A DNA stretch of 20,825 nucleotides from Treponema sp. (GTDB lineage Bacteria; Spirochaetota; Spirochaetia; Treponematales; Rectinemataceae), in assembly GCA_017849315.1 (NCBI GenBank), contig JAFIHQ010000080.1, positions 1-20,825 on the forward strand, written 5' to 3'. The first letter of the stretch is position 1, and every line of letters starts with the position of its first letter. The position numbers and the translations under genes are program-made. The notes beneath the pieces are model-generated. The model had not been told where the DNA came from. It ran no database searches and saw only the letters and a program-made list of their open reading frames with translations. This document shows positions 13,084-20,825 of the stretch, one piece after another.

Positions 13084-15120
13084 TCAATCTAGCGCGAAGA
13101 ATGTACGTATGGCGGCAATATTCCGAGGGTTGATGTTGTTCGATCCTTCTTTTGAGTACGAGTATTCAATAAGGTCGCCATAGAGCTCTTCGACGCGATG
13201 TCGAACCAGTTTTAGACTGGAATTTATCGTGCCATTGTGTTCGCTGAAAGGTTCCGTAACGATCTGAAAAACAACCGGTATCCAGGACGGGTTGAGTCCG
13301 GAGAAGGTGTTTTGATTCTTAAACCGGTAGAATTCGTTTTGCAGGAATATACAGATTTCTTTTGCAGATTGAGGTTTTATTCTGTGGACAAGCTGTGTCA
13401 TGACGTCCATGTTGAGCGAGACAAGGGCGCACGGATACTTGCGGTAAACACACCACACCATTACCTGATCGAAAACCTCCGTGGAGGAGATTACTGCCTC
13501 TTCAATGATTTCGGGGCTGTATTTTTCTCCATCCTCGCCTATGAGGAGCGCCCGCTTGCGCCCAGTCACCACCAGAAAACCATCCTCATCGATGTAACCC
13601 AAGTCCCCGGTCATCAGTCGCTTACCTTTGAGGATACGAGCTGTCTCCTCAGGATTCTTGTAGTAACCTGCCATCACGTTTTCGCCCTTAACAACGATTT
13701 CTCCGATATTGCCTTGTTGGACTTCGTTTCCTTTTTCGTCTACAACGAAATAGCGCACACTTGGAGCCGCAATGCCGACCGTCCCAAGTTTATGCCGTTT
13801 TGGAGTGTTAGATGCTACAACAGGGGCCGCTTCTGTAAGGCCATACCCTTGATATACAGGAACTCCAAGTGCCATAAAGAATTGTTGTTGTTTAATATCG
13901 AGTTTTGCGCCACCAGATACGCAGAATCGGATAGCTTTGCCAAAAGTCTGGCTCTTGACGGACTCAAAGATAAAGGCTTTTGCAAAAAAATACGGCACAA
14001 AGGCTTTCAATCGAACAAGAAAATTGGGTTTATGATAACAGTCGCCATTCCAGAGAATGCCGGCGCGAATCCCTGCGTTAAAAATGCCATTGATAAGAGG
14101 GCCCTTTGCCTGCACAGCCTGACAAATCTTCTTCATAAAATTCGCCGATAGTGCAGGTACCGTAAACAAAAGCATTGGCTGCGCTTCTTGCATGTTTTTT
14201 GGCAAATTTCTGAACGTCGCCATGTTGCCTCCGCGGGTGTCGACGAAATAAAGCGCCACGCTGCAGGTTAAGGCAGTGAAGATTGCGACGGAATGAGTAA
14301 AAGCATGGTCGGGTGGCAACATCAAAAGCATTCTAAAGTACATTGGGTTATCGAAGAGCGTGTTGGAATCGTGGCAGTTGGACCAGTAATTCAAATGTGT
14401 CAGCATGATGCCTTTAGGCTGCCCCATGGTTCCAGAGGTATAAGAAATTGTCGCAACGGTATTTTCCTGTATGGAAGCGCGTATCATTTCGAGTTTTTGC
14501 TGAATCTTGAGGTTTTTTTGTGCCCTGGTACGTGCCGCAGGATCGGCGTCTTGCTGGAGCTGGGGTTGTAGGATTTCATTACCTTTGGCGAGTGCGTCCT
14601 GATACCAAAGTAATTCTATGTTCAGCCTTGCGCCTCTTGCTGTCATCGCTTTTGCGTCGAAAAGCTCTTTGGCCCACTCAAAATCGCTGTCCAAGTAGAG
14701 GATAACAAACGTATAGTCTTTGTGGGGAATAGCCTCAGCAAAAACTCTTGCCGTTGCCTCCAAGGCTGTCTGCAAATAGTTGTGGGAGACGGCAAGGCCC
14801 TTTGCTTCTGAGTGGTTCAGGCGAAAGACAATTTCCGTCTCCGTGAGCCTGTTGGAAAGTGGAACCGACACCAACCCGGCTGTCAGGAGACCGAACTCAA
14901 AACAAACCCATTCCGGGCTTCCATCTCCCAGGATGGCAAGATTCTGTCCTGGCCTAAAACCCCGATAAACAAGCCATGCGGCAAGGCTCTTAGCCGCGTC
15001 GGCTGCTTGCTCGAACGATGTAGGAATGTAGCCCTGGTCCTCTTTCTTGAGCAAATAAGGATTGCCTGGCCACTGCAGTGCAGCTTTATCCAGCATACCC
15101 AGGATAGTGCGCTCTTCCAT
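13084..15120 (-). CDS. AMP-binding long-chain acyl-CoA synthetase
   Basis: This 678-residue adenylate-forming enzyme activates fatty acids with ATP and CoA, which suits a lipid-scavenging or lipid-recycling organism. The core ATP loop ISYTSGTMGQPKGIMLTH is clear, as are CVSGGAKLD, the A5 motif YGLTEAAPVV, TGDLGYIDEDGFLVVTGR (A7-A8) and a C-terminal domain with NGTINSSLKLVRHRV, whose lysine is the likely catalytic A10 residue. No signal peptide or membrane anchor is visible after choosing ATG 15120. AAAGGAG lies eight bases before this ATG, while the upstream in-frame start at 15198 lacks one. It is the first of five leftward genes. Its promoter is unclear: TTTACT and TATTGT, 17 bases apart in the upstream gap, are a weak candidate. 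Confidence 0.92.
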   Translation of the reverse strand: MEERTILGMLDKAALQWPGNPYLLKKEDQGYIPTSFEQAADAAKSLAAWLVYRGFRPGQNLAILGDGSPEWVCFEFGLLTAGLVSVPLSNRLTETEIVFRLNHSEAKGLAVSHNYLQTALEATARVFAEAIPHKDYTFVILYLDSDFEWAKELFDAKAMTARGARLNIELLWYQDALAKGNEILQPQLQQDADPAARTRAQKNLKIQQKLEMIRASIQENTVATISYTSGTMGQPKGIMLTHLNYWSNCHDSNTLFDNPMYFRMLLMLPPDHAFTHSVAIFTALTCSVALYFVDTRGGNMATFRNLPKNMQEAQPMLLFTVPALSANFMKKICQAVQAKGPLINGIFNAGIRAGILWNGDCYHKPNFLVRLKAFVPYFFAKAFIFESVKSQTFGKAIRFCVSGGAKLDIKQQQFFMALGVPVYQGYGLTEAAPVVASNTPKRHKLGTVGIAAPSVRYFVVDEKGNEVQQGNIGEIVVKGENVMAGYYKNPEETARILKGKRLMTGDLGYIDEDGFLVVTGRKRALLIGEDGEKYSPEIIEEAVISSTEVFDQVMVWCVYRKYPCALVSLNMDVMTQLVHRIKPQSAKEICIFLQNEFYRFKNQNTFSGLNPSWIPVVFQIVTEPFSEHNGTINSSLKLVRHRVEELYGDLIEYSYSKEGSNNINPRNIAAIRTFFALD

Positions 15121-15260
15121 GGGAAGGGCTCCTTTTTTACAGTGATTTCTGTCTACAATACTCGAGTTCATTCCCATAGTAAAGAAAGAGGTCGACAAAA
15201 GAGCAAAATTTGGCCAAAGGGTAATTCGGTACTAGGCCCTAGGCCCCGAGAGCAGTCGGA

Positions 15261-15288
15261 TTGACAGAAGAACTATCTACGGTATAGT
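15261..15288 (+). promoter_or_regulatory. Sigma-70-type promoter of the pyrophosphokinase gene
   Basis: TTGACA (15261-15266) and TATAGT (15283-15288) are 16 bases apart. The predicted start near 15295 gives a leader of about 30 bases with AAAGG before the ATG at 15327. The -10 box is identical to the one at 7612. Confidence 0.65.
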
Positions 15289-15326
15289 TTGAACTACCTA
15301 CTCCATAAAAAAAGGCGGCGACTCAG

Positions 15327-16694
15327 ATGAGTTATTCCGATCCTACCGAGTTGGCTATTCTCGCTTGCCCCGGCGGCGAGGCTTTTGCGGACCAGGTCGC
15401 CCGTAAGCTCTCCGGGATTTACAAGCGAAGATTTGACCGCAAAACTCAAGGCATTGCTTCGCGCTATCACATCAGCCAGGAAGAGGCAATCCGTCAGATC
15501 AACTTTATGAACGATGCCAATTCCAGCCTGTTGTATGTTCCAGGACCTGTCGACAAATATCGGCCGCCTAGATTTCGGGTCAATGCACGGCACACGCTCT
15601 TTGCTGATGGCGAGATCAAGACGGAGATTCTGGAGTCTATCAGGGGCAAAGACCTTTATATTTTCCAGGATATTGACAATCGCCAGCCTATTCCTTTCAA
15701 CGATGGTGCCATCTACAAAGTGATGTCGGTGAACGACCATATCTTCAATTTGTTTGTTGCCATAGATGCGGCAATGCAAGCCGGCGCGGACCGTATCAAC
15801 CTGGTGTTGCCAGCCTATCCTTATTCGAGGCAGCACAAGAAGAAAGGTCGGGAGGGGCTTACCGCTGCGCGTGTGGGTACCATGTTGGAGAATTTAGGCG
15901 CTTCTCGAATTATAACGCTGGATATCCATTCCCATGAGATTGAAAACTGCTTTGAAAATCTTCGCCTGGAAAACCTTCACGCCTCGTTCCAGATCATTGA
16001 AAAGCTCATTTCTACAATCGATATCCAGAAGGAAGACCTTGTTGTGCTTGCGCCGGACACGGGTGCAGTAGACCGGAACCGGTTTTATGCCAATGCGTTG
16101 CAGAGGCCGCTCGCACTTCTCTACAAAGAAAGAGATTACTCAAAAGTGTCTCGCAATGCCACCGACTCGAACATTCGGGAAATGCGGCTTCTGGGATCTG
16201 TCAAAGACAAGACTGTCTTTATGGCAGACGATATGATTGGTACTGGCGGCACGCTCATCAAGGGAATGCGAAGCCTCAAAGACATGGGCGCGAGCAAGGT
16301 TATAAGCGCGATCTCGCTGCCTATTTTCTCTGGCTCCGCCATAGACGATTTTGATGAGGCGTACAAGGAAGGGTTGTTCTATCGGATAATTGGAACTAAT
16401 GCTATTTATCATAAAGAGTTGCTTCAGCGGGAATGGTATATTCAGGCTGACGTAACAGGCCTGTTTGCTCAGATTATCAGCCTGGTACATCACGACAGGT
16501 CACTGTCCTCGCTTTTGGATAACCGCGACGTAGTTGCAAGAATGATCAAGAAACAAATGGAAAAGGGCGGCCCCAAGCCTGTTGGAGGCGGACCGAATCT
16601 TTCAGGTGCGGCGAACCAGGATGCGGAGGATGGTTCTGTCATTGAGGAACTTCCGGACAGTACCTATCCAGAAGGTTCGATAACTCCCGACTGA
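15327..16694 (+). CDS. prs: Ribose-phosphate pyrophosphokinase, enlarged form
   Basis: This enzyme makes PRPP from ribose 5-phosphate and ATP for nucleotide, histidine and tryptophan synthesis. The PRPP-binding loop DDMIGTGGT is at residues 301-309. FADGEIKTEILESIRGKDLYIFQ and TLDIHSHEIENCF are recognisable equivalents of the classical ATP and metal sites, and the flexible-loop equivalent YSRQHKKKGRE replaces YARQDR. At 455 residues it is well above the usual 310-320. The extra length comes from an insertion of about 55 residues between the first strand and FADGE (with SRYHISQEEAIRQINFMNDA), a second smaller insertion (NRQPIPFNDGAIYKVMSVND) and a low-complexity tail after about 411. A HAD gene starts five bases after its stop. 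Confidence 0.9.
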   Translation: MSYSDPTELAILACPGGEAFADQVARKLSGIYKRRFDRKTQGIASRYHISQEEAIRQINFMNDANSSLLYVPGPVDKYRPPRFRVNARHTLFADGEIKTEILESIRGKDLYIFQDIDNRQPIPFNDGAIYKVMSVNDHIFNLFVAIDAAMQAGADRINLVLPAYPYSRQHKKKGREGLTAARVGTMLENLGASRIITLDIHSHEIENCFENLRLENLHASFQIIEKLISTIDIQKEDLVVLAPDTGAVDRNRFYANALQRPLALLYKERDYSKVSRNATDSNIREMRLLGSVKDKTVFMADDMIGTGGTLIKGMRSLKDMGASKVISAISLPIFSGSAIDDFDEAYKEGLFYRIIGTNAIYHKELLQREWYIQADVTGLFAQIISLVHHDRSLSSLLDNRDVVARMIKKQMEKGGPKPVGGGPNLSGAANQDAEDGSVIEELPDSTYPEGSITPD

Positions 16695-16699
16695 CCGAT

Positions 16700-17347
16700 A
16701 TGGTAGTTTACTCTATTCCTCTTCAGCCCAAGGCGCTTATCTTTGATATGGATGGAACACTCTATACGAACGACGCATATTTGCGGTGGCAAGACGAGGC
16801 GCAGATTCGGCGTTTTGCGGAGGCTCTGTCCATCACCGAAGAAGAAGCGCGTGTCCGTGTTGATATAGCGCGCAAGAATCGGGCTCGCAAGGAATTGTCG
16901 GAGACAAGCCTTGCCGAACTGCTGATGGAGCTAGGGATCCCTTTGTCCACTTTGGTGAAATGGCGGGAAGAAGCCTTTGTGCCTGCTGAATGGCTCAAGC
17001 CAGATCCTCTGCTGAAGATAGCACTGGATAATTTGGCCGCGCGATTCAAGTTGGTTTTGCTCACCAATAATCCTCACAAAGTAGGTGTTGAAACTTTGCG
17101 GGTTCTTGGTGTGAGGAGCTGCTTTTCCGTGGTGCGAGGTTTGGACGATAGTGGAGTTGCCAAGCCATCCGCCGTGCCTTTCCAAAAGACCTGTCAGCTT
17201 CTGGCGCTGAGCCCGTCGTCCTGTGTTTCGATTGGAGACAGGAAAAAAATCGATATAGATCCGGCGCTGTCGCTCGGCATGGGGGCAGTGCTCGTGGACG
17301 GCGTTGCAGATGTCCTTTCTCTATCGAAACTTTTTAAACTCCCGTAA
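16700..17347 (+). CDS. HAD-superfamily phosphatase (subfamily IA)
   Basis: This 215-residue protein has the full set of HAD motifs: IFDMDGTLY with nucleophile Asp16 and general acid Asp18, motif II LLTNNPHK, motif III lysine in GVAKPSAVPF, and motif IV SIGDRKKIDIDPALSLGMG. A four-helix cap lies between motifs I and II. It resembles phosphoglycolate phosphatase or pyrimidine 5'-nucleotidase members. Because it starts five bases after the pyrophosphokinase gene, with no own promoter visible, it may act on a nucleotide or sugar phosphate linked to PRPP metabolism; that is inference. A terminator follows directly. Confidence 0.85.
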   Translation: MVVYSIPLQPKALIFDMDGTLYTNDAYLRWQDEAQIRRFAEALSITEEEARVRVDIARKNRARKELSETSLAELLMELGIPLSTLVKWREEAFVPAEWLKPDPLLKIALDNLAARFKLVLLTNNPHKVGVETLRVLGVRSCFSVVRGLDDSGVAKPSAVPFQKTCQLLALSPSSCVSIGDRKKIDIDPALSLGMGAVLVDGVADVLSLSKLFKLP

Positions 17348-17352
17348 GTAAA

Positions 17353-17387
17353 CAAAAAAAACAGCGGCATGATGCCCTGTCTTTTTT
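17353..17387. terminator. Bidirectional intrinsic terminator
   Basis: ACAG-C-GGC (17361-17368) pairs with GCC-CTGT (17374-17380), with C17365 bulged and loop ATGAT. A run of A residues precedes the stem and six T residues follow, so it can end transcription from the HAD gene on the plus strand and from the Na/Pi cotransporter gene on the minus strand. Confidence 0.75.
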
Positions 17388-17392
17388 CTACC

Positions 17393-19072
17393 CTAACGGA
17401 CGAAACCCCGCAATTCCTCAGCGATGGCGTACGAGCAGTCTCCGATTTTTTCGACGTGCCGGATCAAGTCGATATAAAGCAACTCGGCTTTGACGTCGGC
17501 TCCGCCCGAAATTCGATTTCTTGCCATTTTTTTCAAATTCTTCTTTATGGCGTCGATTTTATCTTCCATTTCGGAAGCCTGACCGAGCTCGATTTCCGTC
17601 ATTCCGACGTTTAGTTTGTCGGAGACAAAGGTCAAAAACTCATCCACCAGCGACGAAAAAGGTTTGAGTGCTTCGAATGCGCCGGGTTCAAATTCCAGGC
17701 GCTTGGAACGCTTCTTTTTTAAGATGAAAGCGATTGCAAGGCACTCGTCCGTCATACTTTCCAGTTCGGTGACGATCCTAAGCTGATTACCCACACGATT
17801 GCGCGTCCTTTCCGATAGATCGTTCTGCGTTATTTGGATGAGAAACTTAGAGAGCTCTTCGTTCATCATATCGACATAGTTTTCTTTGGCCTGGAACCAC
17901 TCAAGCTCGCTTTCGAAGTCCGCGGGCTCTTTTGCAAAATCCTGTTTTATTCGGTCGAACATCGATTGCGCTATTCCGGCCATGTCGGAGATCTCTTTTC
18001 TGGCATGGACCAAAGACAATTCTGGTGTGTCCATCATCGGAATAGGCAGATAGACTGCATGCAACTCCGCTTCGCCTGGTTTTTCCTTGACGATTTTTTC
18101 CAAGAATGCGGCATATTGATTCAAGAGTGGCAGTAACACGACGGTGTTGACTGTGTTGAAGACCGTGTGGAACATGGCAATGTGGGCGCCGATGGTCAGT
18201 TGGGTGACAGGTCCGGGCACGAACCAGTCCACCAAAGCGCAGAACGGATTGTAGACAGCAAGTACCCACAGCGTACCGATAATATTGAAAAGTATATGCG
18301 CCCAGGCAGTCCTGCGCGCATTGGTGCCAGCACTGGGAGATATGGAGGCTATAAAGGCATCCATCGTGGTACCGATATTGGCACCCAACACGAGTCCGCC
18401 CGCTATCTTGAAGTCGATAATGCCCTGCGAAGCCATGGTAATAACGATTGCCAGCGTCGCGCTCGAGGCGTTGATCAACATTGTAAAAACCGTACCGACC
18501 AAAACAGCCACGATGACGGCTACAAAACCGCGGTCGGAGAATCCCTGCAAGACGAGGAGCATGTCTGGCGAGGGTGTCGGTATGGCCTCTTCTATAAAGC
18601 CAAGGCCAAGGAAAATGCAGGCTATGCCCATAATGGCCTTGCCGTAACTTTTGAAAGCATCGGACTGCTTTTTCCAGATGGACATGAAAAAGCCCAAGCC
18701 GAAGAGCGGAACCGCGAGCGCTGTAATGCTGAATTTGGCCACGCCGACCGCAGCGATGACCCAGCCTGTGAGCGTGGTGCCTATGTTCGCGCCCATGATG
18801 ACGCCGATGCCTTGTGTCAGAGACAGCAAACCTGCATTGACAAAATTGATCACCATGACGCTGGTGGCCGATGACGACTGCACGGCTACGGTGACGATAG
18901 CCCCGGACAGCACCGCCAGGACGCGGCTCTTGGTCATGAAATTGAGTGTGTTTTGAAATCGCTCACCCGCTGCGCGTTGGATTCCATTGCTTGCCAATTC
19001 CATTCCATACATAAAAATGGCAAGTCCGCCGAAGAGCTGAAGGAAGATGGTGATTATTTGCATGGCGTCCAT
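17393..19072 (-). CDS. Na/Pi cotransporter family protein with PhoU-like C-terminal domain
   Basis: A 559-residue inner-membrane protein. The first 330 residues or so hold two inverted Na/Pi cotransporter repeats, each with the signature QSSSAT (near 65) or NASSAT (near 201), followed by GANIGTT, in a set of hydrophobic helices. The last 200 residues are a soluble helical bundle of PhoU type (for example ELESMTDECLAIAFILKKKR and LLYIDLIRHVEKIGDCSYAIAEEL). The family is thought to move phosphate or another anion with sodium, with the PhoU-like part as a regulator. ATG 19072 is used; a second ATG at 19063 is possible, and neither has a strong SD. A promoter lies directly upstream. Confidence 0.92.
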   Translation of the reverse strand: MDAMQIITIFLQLFGGLAIFMYGMELASNGIQRAAGERFQNTLNFMTKSRVLAVLSGAIVTVAVQSSSATSVMVINFVNAGLLSLTQGIGVIMGANIGTTLTGWVIAAVGVAKFSITALAVPLFGLGFFMSIWKKQSDAFKSYGKAIMGIACIFLGLGFIEEAIPTPSPDMLLVLQGFSDRGFVAVIVAVLVGTVFTMLINASSATLAIVITMASQGIIDFKIAGGLVLGANIGTTMDAFIASISPSAGTNARRTAWAHILFNIIGTLWVLAVYNPFCALVDWFVPGPVTQLTIGAHIAMFHTVFNTVNTVVLLPLLNQYAAFLEKIVKEKPGEAELHAVYLPIPMMDTPELSLVHARKEISDMAGIAQSMFDRIKQDFAKEPADFESELEWFQAKENYVDMMNEELSKFLIQITQNDLSERTRNRVGNQLRIVTELESMTDECLAIAFILKKKRSKRLEFEPGAFEALKPFSSLVDEFLTFVSDKLNVGMTEIELGQASEMEDKIDAIKKNLKKMARNRISGGADVKAELLYIDLIRHVEKIGDCSYAIAEELRGFVR

Positions 19073-19089
19073 AGGGTGTTCCGAAAATC

Positions 19090-19118
19090 AGTATAGCAGA
19101 ATCCGCTGGTCTTGCGAA
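19090..19118 (-). promoter_or_regulatory. Promoter of the Na/Pi cotransporter gene
   Basis: On the minus strand TTCGCA (19118-19113) and TATACT (19095-19090) are 17 bases apart. The predicted start near 19083 leaves only about ten untranslated bases before ATG 19072. Confidence 0.5.
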
Positions 19119-19196
19119 GGCGGTTCTAATGATGCCGAGTAATTGTGTTTGAGGCGGCTTGCCTTTCCAATAATGCGGGGGCTACTATCATATTTC

Positions 19197-20228
19197 ATGA
19201 AAATCTCTGGAGCAAAGCAGGTGGCTCGGGCCTTCCGAAACCCGGGAACGATTCTGCCTTTCGCAGTCGCTTTATTTGTTTTTTTGACTATTCTGTCCTT
19301 GAATGTTATGGCGCAAGGTGCGCTTCCGGCGCCGAATGTCAATGTGTCATCAAGTGGCAATACTCAGGGTGGTAAGGCCTTCGCTCTGCCAAGCTTAAGG
19401 GATGTCTTACCTTCGTCCGTCTCGGCGTCGGGGCTGTCCAACCAACAAGCCGTGCTGCAGTTCGCCAATGGCTTTGGGCCGACTGGAACACTTGTTCCGC
19501 GGAACAAAGGCGCAGTGTCTTTTCTTAACGGCCTTGCCGGAACTAAGGCTTCGAAGCCATTCAGGATCGAGGTTCTTGCAATCGTACCCTATCCGACTTC
19601 GCAAAAAAGTCAGGAAACGCAAGGAGAACAAAGCAAAGATGAGCGAAGCACCGAAGGCGCTCCAATGGATGCACAGTCTCTCAATCTCCTGTTGCAGAAG
19701 TTCGCTTTGATAGCCAATTCCGTGCACAAGCTGGAGGGCCTGCAATATTGGTCTGCCAGCCGACAAACGATGCGGCTCCTGTACGAAGAATCCTGGCGGA
19801 TCGATTCTCCCCAAAAGCAAACCAGACTTTCTGATCCGGGGACACTCTCGGAGCTCGGGCCTGGCCCGACATGGACGTTTTACATGCACCAAAAGGATTT
19901 AACCTTTGGATCGAACACGAGCCGCGCGACCGTAGGGATTGCAACCGACTCAATGTACATGACTATAGCGAATGCCAATTCGCTTAAGCTTTACTTCGTG
20001 CCAGTTGTACCTTCAGGTGCCTTGGAGACGGGGATTTATGTTCTACCTTGTAGGGAAGGGATCCTGCTCTACGGTGTCAGTCTTGTACAGGCAATCGACG
20101 TCGCAGCGAATCGGGTGTTTGAATCAGCGAAAAACAAGGCATTTGCCGTTTTTAATTGGTTTTTGAAGGAAGCGGCGACAGAAAACATTGTAGCGAACGT
20201 GGATCTTTCCGCCCTCGTCCAGCACTGA
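19197..20228 (+). CDS. Secreted protein of unknown function (DUF6675-like)
   Basis: A 343-residue protein beginning with a basic stretch (MKISGAKQVARAFRN), a hydrophobic core (about 17-37) and a likely signal peptidase I site after VMA at residue 39, so it is probably exported to the periplasm or anchored transiently in the membrane. A Ser/Gly/Asn-rich spacer follows. The folded part, from about residue 155, includes LEGLQYWSASRQTMRLLYEE, MHQKDLTFGSNTSRA and LPCREGILLYGVSL. These remind me of the DUF6675 family seen in spirochaetes, but I cannot confirm this. I chose ATG 19197 for the best signal peptide; ATG 19173 (MRGLLSYF) is an alternative, and neither has a strong SD. It is divergent from the Na/Pi cotransporter gene. 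Confidence 0.7.
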   Translation: MKISGAKQVARAFRNPGTILPFAVALFVFLTILSLNVMAQGALPAPNVNVSSSGNTQGGKAFALPSLRDVLPSSVSASGLSNQQAVLQFANGFGPTGTLVPRNKGAVSFLNGLAGTKASKPFRIEVLAIVPYPTSQKSQETQGEQSKDERSTEGAPMDAQSLNLLLQKFALIANSVHKLEGLQYWSASRQTMRLLYEESWRIDSPQKQTRLSDPGTLSELGPGPTWTFYMHQKDLTFGSNTSRATVGIATDSMYMTIANANSLKLYFVPVVPSGALETGIYVLPCREGILLYGVSLVQAIDVAANRVFESAKNKAFAVFNWFLKEAATENIVANVDLSALVQH

Positions 20229-20298
20229 ATTTGTGCGCTGCACGCCAAACATTACAGACGGTTTGTACTGAGGATACGGACCCGAGGGGACGGACGGC

Positions 20299-20523
20299 TT
20301 AGGCCTGCCTAACCTCTTTGACGCCGGGTACGGCTTGCCTCAAATAGTTTTCGACGCCTTGTTTCAGCGTCATGAGCGAATAGGGACAGGAGCCGCAAGC
20401 GCCAGTCAGTCTGACGGTTACCACGCCGTCGTCGGAAGCGGACACGAGCTCGATGTCGCCACCGTCGGCCTGCAGAGATGGACGAATATCTTGAATCGCA
20501 GATTTGATCTTCTCCGTTAACAT
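20299..20523 (-). CDS. NifU-like C-terminal domain protein (Fe-S scaffold)
   Basis: A 74-residue protein consisting only of the NifU C-terminal domain. The CGSC motif (Cys43 and Cys46) within LTGACGSCPYSLMTLKQGVE can hold an iron-sulfur cluster for transfer to target proteins. LQADGGDIELV is the family's other signature. ATG 20523 is preferred to an upstream start at 20547, since AAAGGAG lies six bases before it. It may help supply clusters for iron-sulfur enzymes such as the HydS-like protein; this is only a general inference. It is transcribed alone and divergently from the parA-like gene. Confidence 0.93.
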   Translation of the reverse strand: MLTEKIKSAIQDIRPSLQADGGDIELVSASDDGVVTVRLTGACGSCPYSLMTLKQGVENYLRQAVPGVKEVRQA

Positions 20524-20553
20524 AAAAACTCCTTTATAACCGATCACGAAATT

Positions 20554-20581
20554 ATGACAAATTCATGACCAATTTAATGAC
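20554..20581. promoter_or_regulatory. Triple ATGAC direct repeat upstream of the NifU-like gene
   Basis: ATGAC occurs at 20554, 20565 and 20577, each with AT-rich spacers (CAAATT, CAATTTA), at near-helical spacing of 11 and 12 bases. The block overlaps the likely promoter of the minus-strand NifU-like gene (minus-strand TTGTCA inside the repeat, TTATAA near its start codon). It may be an operator for a dimeric regulator or a chance AT-rich pattern. Confidence 0.3.
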
Positions 20582-20703
20582 TTAAGTCCGCGTCGGTCAA
20601 GCGAGCAAATCGAGCGGACAAAGTGCCGACCCCGCGGCCCTGCTTCTAGCGTCGCCAACTCAAAGTGTGATAGAATAAACCCAACGTCTTTGGAAGGGGA
20701 TCG

Positions 20704-20825
20704 ATGGCTCGTAGCATTGTATTTGTCAACCAAAAAGGCGGCGTCGGCAAGACGACGAGCGCCATAAACGTTGGGGCAGCCCTGGCACTTTTGGGCAAGA
20801 AGACTTTACTGATAGATTTCGATCC
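20704..20825 (+). CDS. parA: ParA/Soj family ATPase, N-terminal fragment
   Basis: The gene starts at ATG 20704 and runs off the window's right edge, so only 40 codons are visible. They read MARSIVFVNQKGGVGKTTSA, then INVGAALALLGKKTLLIDFD. The deviant Walker A motif KGGVGKTT and the IDFD segment are typical of ParA/Soj chromosome- or plasmid-partition ATPases. The strong SD GGAAGGGG lies about five bases before the ATG. A TAGAAT box (20671-20676) with an extended TG may be the -10 element; no good -35 is visible. A parB gene would be expected just outside the window. The chromosomal context suggests Soj. Confidence 0.92.
   Translation, partial: MARSIVFVNQKGGVGKTTSAINVGAALALLGKKTLLIDFD

Noticed and set aside
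13237..14151. 304-codon open frame antisense to the acyl-CoA synthetase gene
   Set aside because: The opposite strand carries a complete set of adenylate-forming motifs. The antisense frame shows no recognisable domain.
15231..15246. Palindrome-like CTAGGCCCTAGG upstream of prs
   Set aside because: Short and imperfect, upstream of the promoter, with no second copy in the window.

Overview
The window looks like chromosomal DNA from a spirochaete, probably in the Treponematales. The main pointers are a UMP kinase of the type shared by archaea and spirochaetes, a secreted protein resembling a family I associate with spirochaetes, and the general gene mix. This is inferred from protein content only; no 16S rRNA gene is present. 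Nothing suggests a phage, plasmid or recent island: no integrase, transposase or CRISPR array was seen.

Layout. At 1-631 lie the tail of a YhcC-type radical SAM gene and an acylphosphatase gene. At 689-1202 is a tRNA cluster holding four serine tRNAs (UGA, GCU, CGA, GGA), enough for all six serine codons, plus tRNA-Arg with a GCG anticodon. The 4.5S SRP RNA follows at 1218-1326. Then come dnaX, ybaB/ebfC and recR (1370-5178), a replication and recombination block whose ffs-dnaX-ybaB-recR order is familiar from other bacteria. Directly downstream on the same strand is a three-gene module (5286-7592): a small DRTGG protein, an RsbW/SpoIIAB-like ATPase and a protein with a [FeFe]-hydrogenase H-cluster domain of the putative sensory (HydS-like) type. 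No catalytic hydrogenase genes are seen beside it, which makes it the most interesting part of the window.

A strong sigma-70-type promoter overlaps the stop codon of that module and drives a cytoplasmic (alpha/alpha)6-barrel glycoside hydrolase (7767-9227). Five genes then run leftward (15120 to 9282): an AMP-binding acyl-CoA synthetase, a RocB-like M20 peptidase, a HAD hydrolase, UMP kinase and a DUF1707/LiaF-like beta-repeat protein. The last four overlap or nearly abut, so they are probably one operon. A divergent promoter drives an enlarged ribose-phosphate pyrophosphokinase and a second HAD phosphatase (15327-17347), closed by a bidirectional terminator shared with a leftward Na/Pi cotransporter carrying a PhoU-like tail (19072-17393). 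The right end holds a secreted protein of unknown function, a small NifU-like scaffold protein, and the first 40 codons of a ParA/Soj ATPase cut by the window edge.

Many proteins here carry long low-complexity Gly/Ser/Pro-rich segments (DnaX, YbaB, the HydS-like protein, the pyrophosphokinase tail). DnaX also ends in an acidic Pro-Phe tip that resembles the C-terminal tip of SSB.
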